From: Albidovulum sp.
Lineage (GTDB): Bacteria; Pseudomonadota; Alphaproteobacteria; Rhodobacterales; Rhodobacteraceae
Direction of reading: 5' to 3'
DNA: 64,000 nt
NCBI GenBank assembly: GCA_020637635.1
Contig: JACKKB010000011.1
Location: forward strand, 1-64,000
Part shown: positions 16,942 to 25,842 of the stretch, piece by piece
Position numbering within the stretch: position 1 is the first letter of the stretch
Layout of the letters: each line of letters starts with the position of its first letter
Translations under genes and position numbers: made by a program
The notes under the pieces: model-generated
The model's input: only the letters and a program-made list of their open reading frames with translations
Databases searched by the model: none
What the model was told of the DNA's origin: nothing

Positions 16942-18330
16942 TCACAGATCGAAGATCTTGCCGGGGTTCATGATGTTGGCGGGATCGATGCAGCGCTTGA
17001 GATCGCGCATCAGGTCGAGCGCAGGCCCGTGCTCGGCGGCCATGTAGGCCTTCTTGCCCAGCCCGACGCCATGTTCGCCGGTCGAGGTGCCGCCGAGCGA
17101 CAGCGCCAGCTCGATCAGCGCGGCGTTGATCCGGCTTGCCTCGGCCGTTTCGGCGGGGTCTTCGGCATCGAAGAGCAGCACCATGTGGAAGTTGCCGTCG
17201 CCGACATGGCCGATCAGCGGCGCCTTGATCGCGGTCCGTTCGACCACCGCGCGGATGCCCTCGATGCAGGCGGGCAGCGCGGAGATGGGCACGCAGACAT
17301 CGGTGGACATGCCCTTGATCCCCGGGCGCAGCGCGCGGGCGGCGTAAAGCGCCGAGTGCCGGATGCGCCAGAGCGCGGCGGCGGCCCCGGCATCCTTCGC
17401 GCGCTCGATCCGCGCGGCGCCCGCGCCTTCCAACAAGCCGTGCAAGGTCGCGCCGTCATGCGCCACCGTGGCCGCCGATCCTGCCAGCTCGATCCAGAGT
17501 GTCGGCGCTTCCGGCAGGGTCGATCCGCCATAGGCGTTGATCGCGGCCATCTGCACCGCGTCGGCCAGTTCGATCCGGTTCAGGCAAAGCCCGAATTGCA
17601 ACGCCGTTACCACAGCCGCCGTCGCCGCGCCGATATCGTCGAAGCTGCACATCAGGGTGCTGGCGGCTTCGGGGATGCCTGCCAGCCGCAGGGTCAGTTC
17701 GGTGATCACGCCAAGCGTGCCCTCGGCACCGACGAAAAGGTGGGTCAGGTCATAGCCCGCCGCCGATTTCCGCGCCCTGCCGCCGGTCCTGACGATCCGG
17801 CCATCGGGCAGCACGACCGTCAGGCCCAGCACCAGTTCGCGCATCGAGCCGTAGCGGACCGTGGTGGTGCCCGAGGCGCGGGTCGACGCCATGCCGCCCA
17901 GCGACGCATGGGCGCCGAGGTCCACCGGAAAGAACAGGCCGGAGGCGCGCAGGTCCTCGTTGAGCCGCTGCCGGGTCACGCCGCACTGGACGGTGCAATC
18001 CATGTCTTCGGGATGCACCGCCAGCACCCGGTCCATGCCCGACAGATCGAGGCTGATGCCGCCTTGGGGCGCGTTCACCTGGCCCTCGATCGACGATCCG
18101 GCGCCGAAGGGCACCACCGGAACGCCGTGCGCGTGGCAGAGCCGCAGCACCTGCGCCACCTCGTCGGTGCTCCGCGCCATCACCACCGCGTCGGGCGGAG
18201 CGGGCGGCAGCCAGCTTTCGGCCGCGACATGCTGGTCGCGCAGCGCCTGCGCCGTCGACAGCCGGTCGCCGAAGGTAGGTGAAAGTGCGGAGAGCACCGC
18301 GTCGAGCGGGCGGGTCGGCCGGGTCATCAT
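16942..18330 (-). CDS. FAD-binding 2-hydroxyacid oxidase (GlcD / D-lactate dehydrogenase type)
   Basis: About 462 residues. The PCMH FAD domain is at about 45-225 (VPVVPFGAGSSIEGQVNAPQ, GGMASTRASGTTTVRYGSMR, FVGAEGTLGVITELTLRLAG) and the FAD-oxidase C domain follows, with HVGDGNFH and the terminal GEHGVGLGKKAYMAAEHG, PANIMNPGKIF. Homologues oxidise D-2-hydroxyacids (D-lactate, glycolate) with quinone or cytochrome as acceptor. Its stop overlaps a potential GTG start of the HisC-like gene, so the pair is probably co-translated. Oxidation of imidazolelactate to imidazolepyruvate would fit the neighbourhood but is inference. Confidence 0.88.
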   Translation of the reverse strand: MMTRPTRPLDAVLSALSPTFGDRLSTAQALRDQHVAAESWLPPAPPDAVVMARSTDEVAQVLRLCHAHGVPVVPFGAGSSIEGQVNAPQGGISLDLSGMDRVLAVHPEDMDCTVQCGVTRQRLNEDLRASGLFFPVDLGAHASLGGMASTRASGTTTVRYGSMRELVLGLTVVLPDGRIVRTGGRARKSAAGYDLTHLFVGAEGTLGVITELTLRLAGIPEAASTLMCSFDDIGAATAAVVTALQFGLCLNRIELADAVQMAAINAYGGSTLPEAPTLWIELAGSAATVAHDGATLHGLLEGAGAARIERAKDAGAAAALWRIRHSALYAARALRPGIKGMSTDVCVPISALPACIEGIRAVVERTAIKAPLIGHVGDGNFHMVLLFDAEDPAETAEASRINAALIELALSLGGTSTGEHGVGLGKKAYMAAEHGPALDLMRDLKRCIDPANIMNPGKIFDL

Positions 18331-18383
18331 GCCTCGCATGGATGGTGCGGCGGGCCGGTGGAGCGCCGGCCCGCCGGAAGGGA

Positions 18384-19943
18384 TCAGGCGGCGAACCACC
18401 AGCGCTCGGCGGCACGGTTGCCGTCGAGATCCCAGTCTCCGGCCACCACCTCGCCGGTTGCGACCTTGCTGGATTTGGCGTCCAGGTTGTCCGCCCAGAC
18501 CGGCGCGATCAGCCCGCCATCGTCATGCAGCAGGCGCTGGCACTCCCAGTAGAGTTCCTTGCGCCTGGCCTCGTCCTTCTCGCCCCGCGCGGCGATCAGA
18601 GCGGTGTTGAAGGCCTCGTTGTCCCACTTGGTCGAGTTCCAGCTGCCGAGGCTGGCGCGCGAATAGGCGAGCGTCAGCATCAGATCCTCGTTGGCCCGGC
18701 CCGACCAGCGCGAGGCGGCAAGCGGCGTCTTGCCCCAGACGTTCGACCAGTAGCCATCCTCCGGTTCGCGCACCACCTCGATCTCGATCCCAGCTGCCGC
18801 GGCATGCTGGCTGTAGAGCTGCGCGGTGTCGACCGCGCCGGTAAAGGGTGTTTCCGAGGCATGCAGCTTGTGCTTGTAGCCCTCGGCGCCGGCCTTCTTG
18901 ATCAGGGCGCGGGCCTTGTCGGGGTCATATTCATGCTGCGGCAGGTCCGGGTTGAAGTTGGGATAGGCGCCGGAGATGGGCTGGTCGTTCGCGATCGACC
19001 CGAACCCGCCAAGGATCTTGTTCAGGATGTCCTGCCGGTCGATCGCCAGCTTCATTGCCAGGCGCACGTCGTTGTCGGCGTAGGGCGCGGCCGTGGTATC
19101 CATCTCGAAGCAGTAATGCACCTTGCCCTGGACCTGGAGGAGGTCGATGCCGGGCATCGCCTTGATCAGCTGCGCCGTGGTGGCGTCGACCGCGTTCATC
19201 GCGTCGATCTCGCCCGTGCGCAGCGCGGTCGTGCGGGCGTTCACATCTTTGATCGCCAGCATCTCGACCGCGTCGAAATGCGCCCGGTTTTCTTTCCAGT
19301 AGTTCGGGTTGCGCGTGACCCGCGACTTGACGCCGGGCTCGTAGCTTTCCAGCACGTAGCCGCCGGTGCCGATCCCGGCGTCGAAATCCGTGGTCCCGGC
19401 AGGCACGATCACCATCGGGTTCATCGACAGCACGGCAGGGAAGCCGGAGTCGGGCGTCGAAAGCGTGACGGTGATCTCATGCGGGCCGCTGGCCTGGATG
19501 TCCGTCACTTCCGCCATCAGGGATTTGTTGACCGAGATCGTCTTTTCGCCACGGTGCAGGTTAAGCGAAAAGACCGCATCCTCGGCGCCGAAGGGCTGGC
19601 CGTTGTGGAATTCCACGCCCTCGCGCAGCTTGAAGGTCCAGACGGTTGAATCGTCATTGCCCGCCCATTCCGTCGCCAGTTCCGGCAGCAGGACGCCGCC
19701 GGGGCCGACCTCGACCAGCGCGTTGCGGATCTGGTACTGGAGGTTCTGCATGAACTTCGATTCATTGACCTGCGGGTCCAGAGTCTCGCCGCTGTTGAAA
19801 TCGTTGATCGCGAGACGGAAGGTGCCGCCCTTTTGCGGCGTGGCCTGCGCCATGGCCGGTTGGGCCCTGAGGCCCAGCACTCCAAGTGTGCCAAGAGCGG
19901 CTGCGCCTTGAAGAAGGGCGCGTCGGTTGGTGGACATCGTCAT
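18384..19943 (-). CDS. Periplasmic peptide/nickel-type ABC substrate-binding protein
   Basis: A 519-residue family-5 (DppA/OppA-like) solute-binding protein. The N-terminus has a twin-arginine signal (NRRALLQGAAALGTLGVLGL, cleavage after AMAQ). The SBP_bac_5 core shows WTFKLREGVEFHNGQPFGAE, GTGGYVLESYEPG, NPNYWKENRAHFDAVEMLAI and DVRLAMKLAIDRQDILNKIL. GGGAGA precedes the ATG at 19943. The permease and ATPase genes lie 3.4 kb further, across a LysR gene and a Rieske pair. The promoter region holds two TATGT-type palindromes. It may bind a histidine-containing dipeptide or another cationic or imidazole ligand; the sequence does not decide. Confidence 0.92.
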   Translation of the reverse strand: MTMSTNRRALLQGAAALGTLGVLGLRAQPAMAQATPQKGGTFRLAINDFNSGETLDPQVNESKFMQNLQYQIRNALVEVGPGGVLLPELATEWAGNDDSTVWTFKLREGVEFHNGQPFGAEDAVFSLNLHRGEKTISVNKSLMAEVTDIQASGPHEITVTLSTPDSGFPAVLSMNPMVIVPAGTTDFDAGIGTGGYVLESYEPGVKSRVTRNPNYWKENRAHFDAVEMLAIKDVNARTTALRTGEIDAMNAVDATTAQLIKAMPGIDLLQVQGKVHYCFEMDTTAAPYADNDVRLAMKLAIDRQDILNKILGGFGSIANDQPISGAYPNFNPDLPQHEYDPDKARALIKKAGAEGYKHKLHASETPFTGAVDTAQLYSQHAAAAGIEIEVVREPEDGYWSNVWGKTPLAASRWSGRANEDLMLTLAYSRASLGSWNSTKWDNEAFNTALIAARGEKDEARRKELYWECQRLLHDDGGLIAPVWADNLDAKSSKVATGEVVAGDWDLDGNRAAERWWFAA

Positions 19944-19988
19944 CGGGCTCTCCCTGCCGTAAGGACTGGTGGACATCGCATCACGCAA

Positions 19989-20022
19989 TATGTCTAATCA
20001 TAATATGCTATGTGGCGACATA
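19989..20022. promoter_or_regulatory. Paired TATGT-N4-ACATA operator-like sites between the binding-protein gene and the LysR gene
   Basis: TATGTCTAATCATA (19989-20002) and TATGTGGCGACATA (20009-20022). Their centres are exactly 20 bp apart, about two helical turns. The second has both half sites perfect; the first has one mismatch (TCATA). The same pattern occurs as a perfect 14-bp palindrome between hutI and hutF. I take them as candidate operators of the island's GntR/HutC-type regulator (inference). Confidence 0.55.
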
Positions 20023-20100
20023 AGGCGGCGACAACGCAGAATTTCTGCGTTACCGTGCAGACCAGCTAAACCGAGTCGGTTCATTGTCGGGAAGGTCCCC

Positions 20101-21018
20101 GTGAAATCCTATCTGCCTCCCCTGCGCGCCCTGCAGGCGTTCGAAGCCTTCGGGCGGCTTGGCTCGGTAAGCAGCGCCGCGCAGGAGCTCGGTGTCACCT
20201 CGGGGGCGATCAGCCAGCAGATCAAGGTGCTCGAAGACCATCTGAAGCTGAAGCTGATCAACAAGGATGGCCGACGTGCGGCGTTGTCAAAGGAGGCGCG
20301 GGCCTATCACAGGCTGGTCGAAGAGGGTTTTGATCGGCTGCGCATCGCCCAGGCCGTCGTCCAACGCGCCAAGATGGGGGCGGATCTTAAGGTTTCGGGT
20401 CTTCCCACGCTCCTCCTGAAATGGCTTAACCCCCTGTTGCACGATTTCCAGTCGCGCGCAGAGGGCATACCCCTTCGTCTGGAGGCGACGCATATCGAAC
20501 CGGATGCCGAGATGTCGGCGGATATGTTCCGCCTGACGTATGGCTCCATCGCGCAGCGATACCCGCATTCCCGTCAGCTTTTCGTCGACGAGTGCTTTCC
20601 CGTCTGTTCTCCCGCGTTTCTCGAACAGCATCCGCAGGCGCGGGAGGCAGAGGCGCTCGCGAAGCTTCCGCTGATCGACATCGACTGGGGGCCGGCCTAC
20701 AGCACCGTTCCGCGTTGGACGGACTGGTTGTCGAAGCACGGAGTCCGCGATCCGCGGATCAAGCCGGTGGCGGTGCACTCGCTCTCGAGTTCGGCATTGG
20801 AGGCCGCCGCCGGCGGGCAGGGCGCGGTGTTGGCGCAGAAATCCTTTGCCGGCTTCGATCTGGAGCTCGGACGGCTGGTGCGATTGTCCGATGACAGTCT
20901 GCCGATGCCGGAGCCGTATTTCGTCTGCTGGGGCGAGACCACGCTACAGCAATCCAATGCGCGCGACTTTTTGAATTGGGTGATCTCCATGGCCCGCAAG
21001 ATCACCGCGACAGTTTAG
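20101..21018 (+). CDS. LysR-family regulator (GcvA-like)
   Basis: 305 residues. The winged HTH occupies 1-65: LPPLRALQAFEAFGRLGSVS, then AAQELGVTSGAISQQIKVLE, the GcvA/AmpR-type start. The effector domain (95-300) includes the family's FLEQHPQAREAEAL region and ends with FVCWGETTLQQSNARDFLNW. The GTG start at 20101 follows GGGAAGG by a few bases, and the reading upstream of it is not conserved. It is divergent from the substrate-binding gene and directly upstream of the Rieske genes, so it may control either. Confidence 0.9.
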   Translation: MKSYLPPLRALQAFEAFGRLGSVSSAAQELGVTSGAISQQIKVLEDHLKLKLINKDGRRAALSKEARAYHRLVEEGFDRLRIAQAVVQRAKMGADLKVSGLPTLLLKWLNPLLHDFQSRAEGIPLRLEATHIEPDAEMSADMFRLTYGSIAQRYPHSRQLFVDECFPVCSPAFLEQHPQAREAEALAKLPLIDIDWGPAYSTVPRWTDWLSKHGVRDPRIKPVAVHSLSSSALEAAAGGQGAVLAQKSFAGFDLELGRLVRLSDDSLPMPEPYFVCWGETTLQQSNARDFLNWVISMARKITATV

Positions 21019-21110
21019 AAATTCTAACCTATTGACGAGAATTTTTTCCTATCGCCAGCCTGTTGTTCAGACATATTGCAGAAAACGACAAGCTAATGAT
21101 GGGGTCGCCA

Positions 21111-22151
21111 ATGTTTCTGCGCAATGCATGGTATGTAGCCGCCTGGAGCCACGAGGTCAGCCGGGATCTCAAGCAGATCAAGGTGCTGGGCGAAAAGATC
21201 TGCGTCTTCCGCACCGAAGAGGACGAGGTGATCGCGCTCGAGGATGCCTGTCCGCATCGCAAGCTGCCGCTTTCCAAGGGTCGGATCAAGGGCAACACGG
21301 TGGAATGCGGCTATCACGGGCTGACCTTCGATTGCGCCGGGCAATGCGTCTGGGCGCCCGGTGGCGGGCGCATCCCGTCGGCCGCCAAGGTGCGCCCCTA
21401 TCCGGTGCACGAGAAATACGGGCTGGTCTGGATATGGATGGGCAATGCCGCCATCGCCGACCCCGACGAGATCATCGACATTCCGAATTTCGACAGCCCG
21501 GACTGGGGCATCAATTCGGGCGACGCGATGGAACTGGCCTGCAATTACCTCCTGATGTGCGACAACCTGCTGGACCCCACCCATGTCGCCTGGGTGCATG
21601 AAACCTCGTTCGCCGCGCCGGCCACCAAGGACACGCCGCTCCGGGTGACGAAGACCGAGAACGGCGTCATCGTGCATCGCTGGATGATGGATCACGAACC
21701 GGCGCCCTTCTACAAGAAGGTGATCGAGTTCGAGGGCAATTGCGACCGCTTGCAGCATTACGAGGTGCGCTATCCGGCGCACGCGCTGATCCGGGCGGTG
21801 TTCACCCCGGCGGGCACCGGCGGGCCTGAAGGCACGCTGCACGAAAAGACCTTCGTCATGGACAGCTACAACTTCATGACCCCGACGACCGAGACCGAGA
21901 CCCGCTACTACTGGTTCCAGCTGCGCAATGTGCGGCCCGACGATGCGAACCTGTCGAAGATGATGGCCGCAGACGTACGCGGCGCCTTCCTGGAGGACAA
22001 GGCCGTGCTGGAAGAGGTGCAGGTCGGCATGACCGACAAGCGCTCGCCGCATATCGACCTTTCGATCGATGCTGGCCAGCTGCGGTTCCGCCGCCAGCTC
22101 GAGGCGATGATCGCCGAAGAGCGGCTGGTCGACGAGAAGATGGAGGCGTGA
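21111..22151 (+). CDS. Rieske non-heme iron oxygenase, VanA-type demethylase family
   Basis: 346 residues. The Rieske [2Fe-2S] domain shows CPHRKLPLSKG and CGYHGLTFD (C-x-H ... C-x-x-H). The RIPSAAKVRPYPVHEKYGLV and WIWMGN run is typical of vanillate O-demethylase-like enzymes. The mononuclear iron site is in CDNLLDPTHVAWVHETSF. Such oxygenases remove O- or N-methyl groups or hydroxylate rings using electrons from a VanB-type reductase, which follows directly after 1 base. The start at 21111 (MFLRNAWYVAAW) is the family start. The substrate is unknown; in this setting an N-methylated histidine derivative is a candidate (inference). Confidence 0.92.
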   Translation: MFLRNAWYVAAWSHEVSRDLKQIKVLGEKICVFRTEEDEVIALEDACPHRKLPLSKGRIKGNTVECGYHGLTFDCAGQCVWAPGGGRIPSAAKVRPYPVHEKYGLVWIWMGNAAIADPDEIIDIPNFDSPDWGINSGDAMELACNYLLMCDNLLDPTHVAWVHETSFAAPATKDTPLRVTKTENGVIVHRWMMDHEPAPFYKKVIEFEGNCDRLQHYEVRYPAHALIRAVFTPAGTGGPEGTLHEKTFVMDSYNFMTPTTETETRYYWFQLRNVRPDDANLSKMMAADVRGAFLEDKAVLEEVQVGMTDKRSPHIDLSIDAGQLRFRRQLEAMIAEERLVDEKMEA

Positions 22152-22152
22152 C

Positions 22153-23328
22153 GTGGCGGACGCCTTTCGCAGGTTCCGGGTCATCGCCAAGGTGCCCGAA
22201 AGCGCGGTCATCACCTCGTTCCACCTCAGACCGGTGGACGGCGGGCCGCTCTGGCAGGCGCAGCCGGGGCAATACCTGACCCTTCGGGTTCCGGCCGCGG
22301 AGGGGTCCGCGCTCAAGACCTATTCGCTGTCCGGCGACGTGCAGCGCGACGATTTTCATCGCATCTCGGTCAAGCGCGAAGCCGCCCCAGCGGGCAGCGC
22401 CGTGCCGGATGGCGTGGGCTCGTGCTGGCTGCATGACCATGTGCAGGAGGGCAGCGAGATCGAGATCGCCGCGCCGCGCGGGGCCTTCGTGCTCGATAAG
22501 CACTGCGACCGCCCGGTGCTGCTGCTCGCCGGCGGAGTGGGGCTCACGCCGCTTCTGGCGATGGCCAAGGTGCTGGCGCGCAGCAAGCGGCGGGTGTGGG
22601 TCTTCCATGCCTGCGAGAACGGCGAGGTTCAGGCCCTGGGCGGCGAGCTGAAAGCGCTGGCGGAGGGCTCGGAAGGCCGGATCTCCCTGCATGTGGCGCA
22701 TCGCATGCCGACCGAGAGGGACCGTGCCGAGCAGCGTTACGACAGCGAGGGTCTGATCGACAAGGCGCTCTTGCAATCGCTGCTGCCGCTCGACGATTAC
22801 CAGGTCTACCTGTGCGGCCCGACGCCCTTCATGGTGGCGATGTACCGGTTGCTGCGCGATCTCGGCGTGGCCAGGGACCGCATCGCCTATGAGTTCTTCG
22901 GCGAGGCGCGGGCGCTGGAAAAGCTGGCCGAACAGCCGGTGACGCGGTCGAAGGCGGCCAGCCGGGCGCCGAAGGCGGTTGCCGGCCTGGTCCACCTGAC
23001 CGACCCGGAGGCGCGGGCGGTGGCCGAGCGCATCGTGCCGCTGGCCGAGCCGACGGCGCCGGCGACCGAGGGCGGCGCGCCGGTGGTCTTTGCCCGGACC
23101 GGCGTGACGAAGCCCTGGGGCGGCGAGGCGAAAACCCTCCTGGAGCTGGCCGAGGAGGCGGGGCTGGAGCCGGCGTTCTCCTGTCGGTCCGGTATCTGCA
23201 ATACCTGCCGCTGCACGCTGGTCGAGGGCCGTGTCGCTTATGTCGAGGAGCCACTGGAAACCCCGCCGGACGGCCAGGTGCTCATCTGCTGCGCCCGTCC
23301 GGAGGGGCGGGTGGTGCTGGAACTCTGA
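22153..23328 (+). CDS. VanB-type ferredoxin reductase of the Rieske oxygenase, with plant-type [2Fe-2S] domain
   Basis: 391 residues, GTG start. It has a FAD/FMN-binding FNR-like barrel (FRVIAKVPESAVITSFHLRP, then PGQYLTLRVP and KTYSLSGDV), an NAD domain (PVLLLAGGVGLTPLLAMAKV, YLCGPTPFM, IAYEFFGE), a roughly 60-residue Ala/Pro-rich linker, and a C-terminal plant-type ferredoxin domain with cysteines in FSCRSGICNTCRCTLVEG (C344, C349, C352) and LICCARPEG. It passes electrons from NAD(P)H to the oxygenase. It is longer than VanB (about 320). The start overlaps the Rieske stop region with no gap, so the pair is translated together. Confidence 0.92.
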   Translation: MADAFRRFRVIAKVPESAVITSFHLRPVDGGPLWQAQPGQYLTLRVPAAEGSALKTYSLSGDVQRDDFHRISVKREAAPAGSAVPDGVGSCWLHDHVQEGSEIEIAAPRGAFVLDKHCDRPVLLLAGGVGLTPLLAMAKVLARSKRRVWVFHACENGEVQALGGELKALAEGSEGRISLHVAHRMPTERDRAEQRYDSEGLIDKALLQSLLPLDDYQVYLCGPTPFMVAMYRLLRDLGVARDRIAYEFFGEARALEKLAEQPVTRSKAASRAPKAVAGLVHLTDPEARAVAERIVPLAEPTAPATEGGAPVVFARTGVTKPWGGEAKTLLELAEEAGLEPAFSCRSGICNTCRCTLVEGRVAYVEEPLETPPDGQVLICCARPEGRVVLEL

Positions 23329-23346
23329 TCGCAGCGGCGCGACCTG

Positions 23347-24972
23347 TCAGCAGGCCGCGCGCCGTTCCTCCAGCACCCGGTCCAGCCAGTCCGGGTCCAT
23401 CTCGGGGACCGAGGACAGCAAGAGCTCGGTATAGGGGTGGTGCGGCGGCTGGAACATCGCGTCCTTCGGCCCCTGCTCGACGATCCGCCCTTTCTGCATC
23501 ACCACCACCGTATCGGCGATGGAACGCACAGTGGCGAGGTCATGGGTGATGAAGAGATAGGTCAGCCCCATCTCGCGTTGCAGTCGGTCCAGGAGCCGCA
23601 GGATGCCTTCGGCGACGATCTGATCCAGCGCCGATGTGACTTCGTCGCAGATGATGAATTCGGGCTCCGCCGCCAGCGCGCGGGCGATGCAGACGCGCTG
23701 TTTCTGCCCGCCCGACAACTCTGCGGGCAGCCGGTCGATGAACCTGTCGGGGTCCAGCTCGATCATCGACAGAAGCTCGCGGATGCGCCTCTCCCTGGCG
23801 TCGCGCCGAAGCCCCAGGAAGAACTCCAGAGGGCGGCCCAGAACCTCGCGGATGCGGTGTTTCGGGTTGAGCGCCGTATCGGCCATCTGGTGGATCATCT
23901 GCACGCGGCGCTGCAGGTCCTTGGGACGGCGGCGGCTGGTCGCGGGCAGGGCGATGCCGTCCAGCCGGACCTCGCCGCGATCCGGTTGCAACAGCCCCAT
24001 GATGACCCGGGCAGCGGTCGACTTGCCCGACCCGCTTTCGCCCACCACGGCAACGGTCTCGCCACGGTTCACGCTCAGGTTGATCCCGTCAAGGACCTTC
24101 GCCGCCCCGTAGGAGGCGTCGATTCCGGCCAGCTCCAGCATCGGAGCGGCTTCCGGCACAGGCTGCGGGGGCGAACGGCGGAAATCGCGCACGGCCCAAA
24201 GGCTCTTGGTGTAGTCCTCTCGCGGATCGGACAGCATCCGCCGGGTCTCGGCCTCCTCGACCTCGTCGCCCTTCAGCAGCACCTTGATCCGGTCGGCCAT
24301 CTGCGCCACCACGGCCAGGTCATGGGTGATGTAGATCGCGGCCGTATGATGCTCGCGCACCACCTTGCGGATCGCGGCCAGCACCTCGATCTGGGTGGTC
24401 ACGTCGAGCGCCGTGGTCGGCTCGTCGAAGATGATCAGGTCGGGGCGGCAGGCCATGGCCATCGCCGTCATCGCACGCTGCAACTGGCCGCCCGAGACCT
24501 GGTGCGGATAGCGAAAGCCGATCTCGTCAGGGCTCGGCAACTGCATCTCGCGGTAAAGCTGCACCGCGTCGCGCTCGGCCTCGGCCCGCGACATGACCCC
24601 ATGCCTCACCGGCGCTTCGCAGTATTGCCGGATCAGGCGATAGGCCGGGTTGAAGGCCGCCGCCGCCGATTGCGCGACATAGGCGATGCGCTTGCCGCGC
24701 AGCCCGCGCAGGGTCCTTGCCGAGGCGCCGACCAGGTCCTGCCCGTCGAAACGGATCCGTCCTCCCGCGATCCGGCAGCCGGACTTGGTGTAGCCCATCG
24801 CGGCCAGCCCAAGCGTCGATTTCCCGGCGCCGCTCTCGCCGATAAGGCCGAGGATCTCGCCCCGGCGCAACGTCAGGTCGACGCCCTTGACGATGGGGTG
24901 CCATTGCCCGCCGGACTTGCCTTCGATGGTCAGGTGGCGGATGTCGAGCAGGAGATCGGTTGCGTCGGTCAT
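23347..24972 (-). CDS. Dipeptide/oligopeptide ABC transporter, fused double ATPase (DppD-DppF type)
   Basis: A 541-residue protein with two ATPase domains. The first (1-270) has GESGAGKSTLGLAAMG, VSGGQLQRAMTAMAMACRPD and LIIFDEPTTALDVTTQIEVL. The second (280-530) has GESGSGKSTAARVIMG, LSGGQKQRVCIARALAAEPE and FIICDEVTSALDQIVAEGIL. Peptide importers normally use two separate ATPases; the fused form is known in YejF/GsiA. The second domain has EVTSALD in place of EPTSALD. It is the last gene of the minus-strand transport operon, 3 bases after the permease stop, and converges on the reductase gene. Confidence 0.92.
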   Translation of the reverse strand: MTDATDLLLDIRHLTIEGKSGGQWHPIVKGVDLTLRRGEILGLIGESGAGKSTLGLAAMGYTKSGCRIAGGRIRFDGQDLVGASARTLRGLRGKRIAYVAQSAAAAFNPAYRLIRQYCEAPVRHGVMSRAEAERDAVQLYREMQLPSPDEIGFRYPHQVSGGQLQRAMTAMAMACRPDLIIFDEPTTALDVTTQIEVLAAIRKVVREHHTAAIYITHDLAVVAQMADRIKVLLKGDEVEEAETRRMLSDPREDYTKSLWAVRDFRRSPPQPVPEAAPMLELAGIDASYGAAKVLDGINLSVNRGETVAVVGESGSGKSTAARVIMGLLQPDRGEVRLDGIALPATSRRRPKDLQRRVQMIHQMADTALNPKHRIREVLGRPLEFFLGLRRDARERRIRELLSMIELDPDRFIDRLPAELSGGQKQRVCIARALAAEPEFIICDEVTSALDQIVAEGILRLLDRLQREMGLTYLFITHDLATVRSIADTVVVMQKGRIVEQGPKDAMFQPPHHPYTELLLSSVPEMDPDWLDRVLEERRAAC

Positions 24973-24975
24973 GGA

Positions 24976-25842
24976 TCACTCCTCGAGGCCGCTGGCCAGG
25001 TGCAGCACCCAGTCGACGATCAGGTTGACGGCCACGGTCAAGATCGCGATGGCCCCGGCGGGCAGCAGCGGCGCAAGCCCGAAGGTGGCGGTTTGCCAGG
25101 TGGAGAAATCGGCGAAGGAGATCAGCTTGGCGCTTTCGCGCACCATCGAGCCCCAGTCGGCGATGGGCGGTTGCAGGCCGAGGCCGAGGAAGGAGAGCGC
25201 CGAGATGAAGAGGAAGACAAAGCAGAAGCGCAGACCGAACTCCGCGATCAGCGGTGCGGCCGCGTTCGGCAGAACCTCGCGCCGGATGATCCAGAAAAGC
25301 CCCTCGCCGCGCATCCGGGCGACCTCGACATAGTCCATGGTCAGGATGCCCTGCGCCACGGCGCGCGACAGCCGGTAGACGCGGGTGCTGTCGAGCACGG
25401 CGATGACGAGGATCAGCGCGACAACCGACGTGCCGGTGATCGTCAGCACCAGCAGCGCGAAGATCAGCGAGGGGACCGCCATCAGCACGTCCACGACCCT
25501 GCTGGCGACCGTGTCGACCCAGCCGCCGAGCGTGGCGGCCAGGAGGCCGAAAGCCGCGCCGAGCAGGAAGGCCAGCACGGTGGTCAGCAGCGCGATGCCC
25601 ACGGTATTGCGCGCGCCGTAGATCATCCGTGACAGCACGTCCCGCCCCAGCGCATCGGTGCCGAGATAGTAGGGTGCGGCCCAGGGGCTGTATTGCGGCC
25701 CCACGACCTCGGTTTCCGGAAAGGGCGCCAGCAGCGGCGCGAAGATCGCGGCCAGGCCGATCAGCAGCACCAGCGCGATGCCGATCCAGGCCGACAGCGG
25801 CGCCTCGCGGAACCTCGTCAGAACCAGAGACATCGCCATCAC
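24976..25842 (-). CDS. Dipeptide/oligopeptide ABC transporter permease, DppC type
   Basis: 288 residues. It has the DppC/OppC N-terminal helix (WIGIALVLLIGLAAIFAPLL), the conserved GTDALGRDVLSRMIYGARNT motif, five further TM segments, the BPD_transp_1 EAA loop (MDYVEVARMRGEGLFWIIRR), and the C-terminal FSALSFLGLGLQPPIADWGS-type signature with one substitution. It partners the DppB-like permease whose stop overlaps its start by 4 bases. Confidence 0.93.
   Translation of the reverse strand: MMAMSLVLTRFREAPLSAWIGIALVLLIGLAAIFAPLLAPFPETEVVGPQYSPWAAPYYLGTDALGRDVLSRMIYGARNTVGIALLTTVLAFLLGAAFGLLAATLGGWVDTVASRVVDVLMAVPSLIFALLVLTITGTSVVALILVIAVLDSTRVYRLSRAVAQGILTMDYVEVARMRGEGLFWIIRREVLPNAAAPLIAEFGLRFCFVFLFISALSFLGLGLQPPIADWGSMVRESAKLISFADFSTWQTATFGLAPLLPAGAIAILTVAVNLIVDWVLHLASGLEE

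Noticed and set aside
23437..25632. A 731-codon plus-strand frame opposite the transporter genes
   Set aside because: Low-complexity His/Gln/Arg composition and complete overlap with the conserved ATPase and permease genes.
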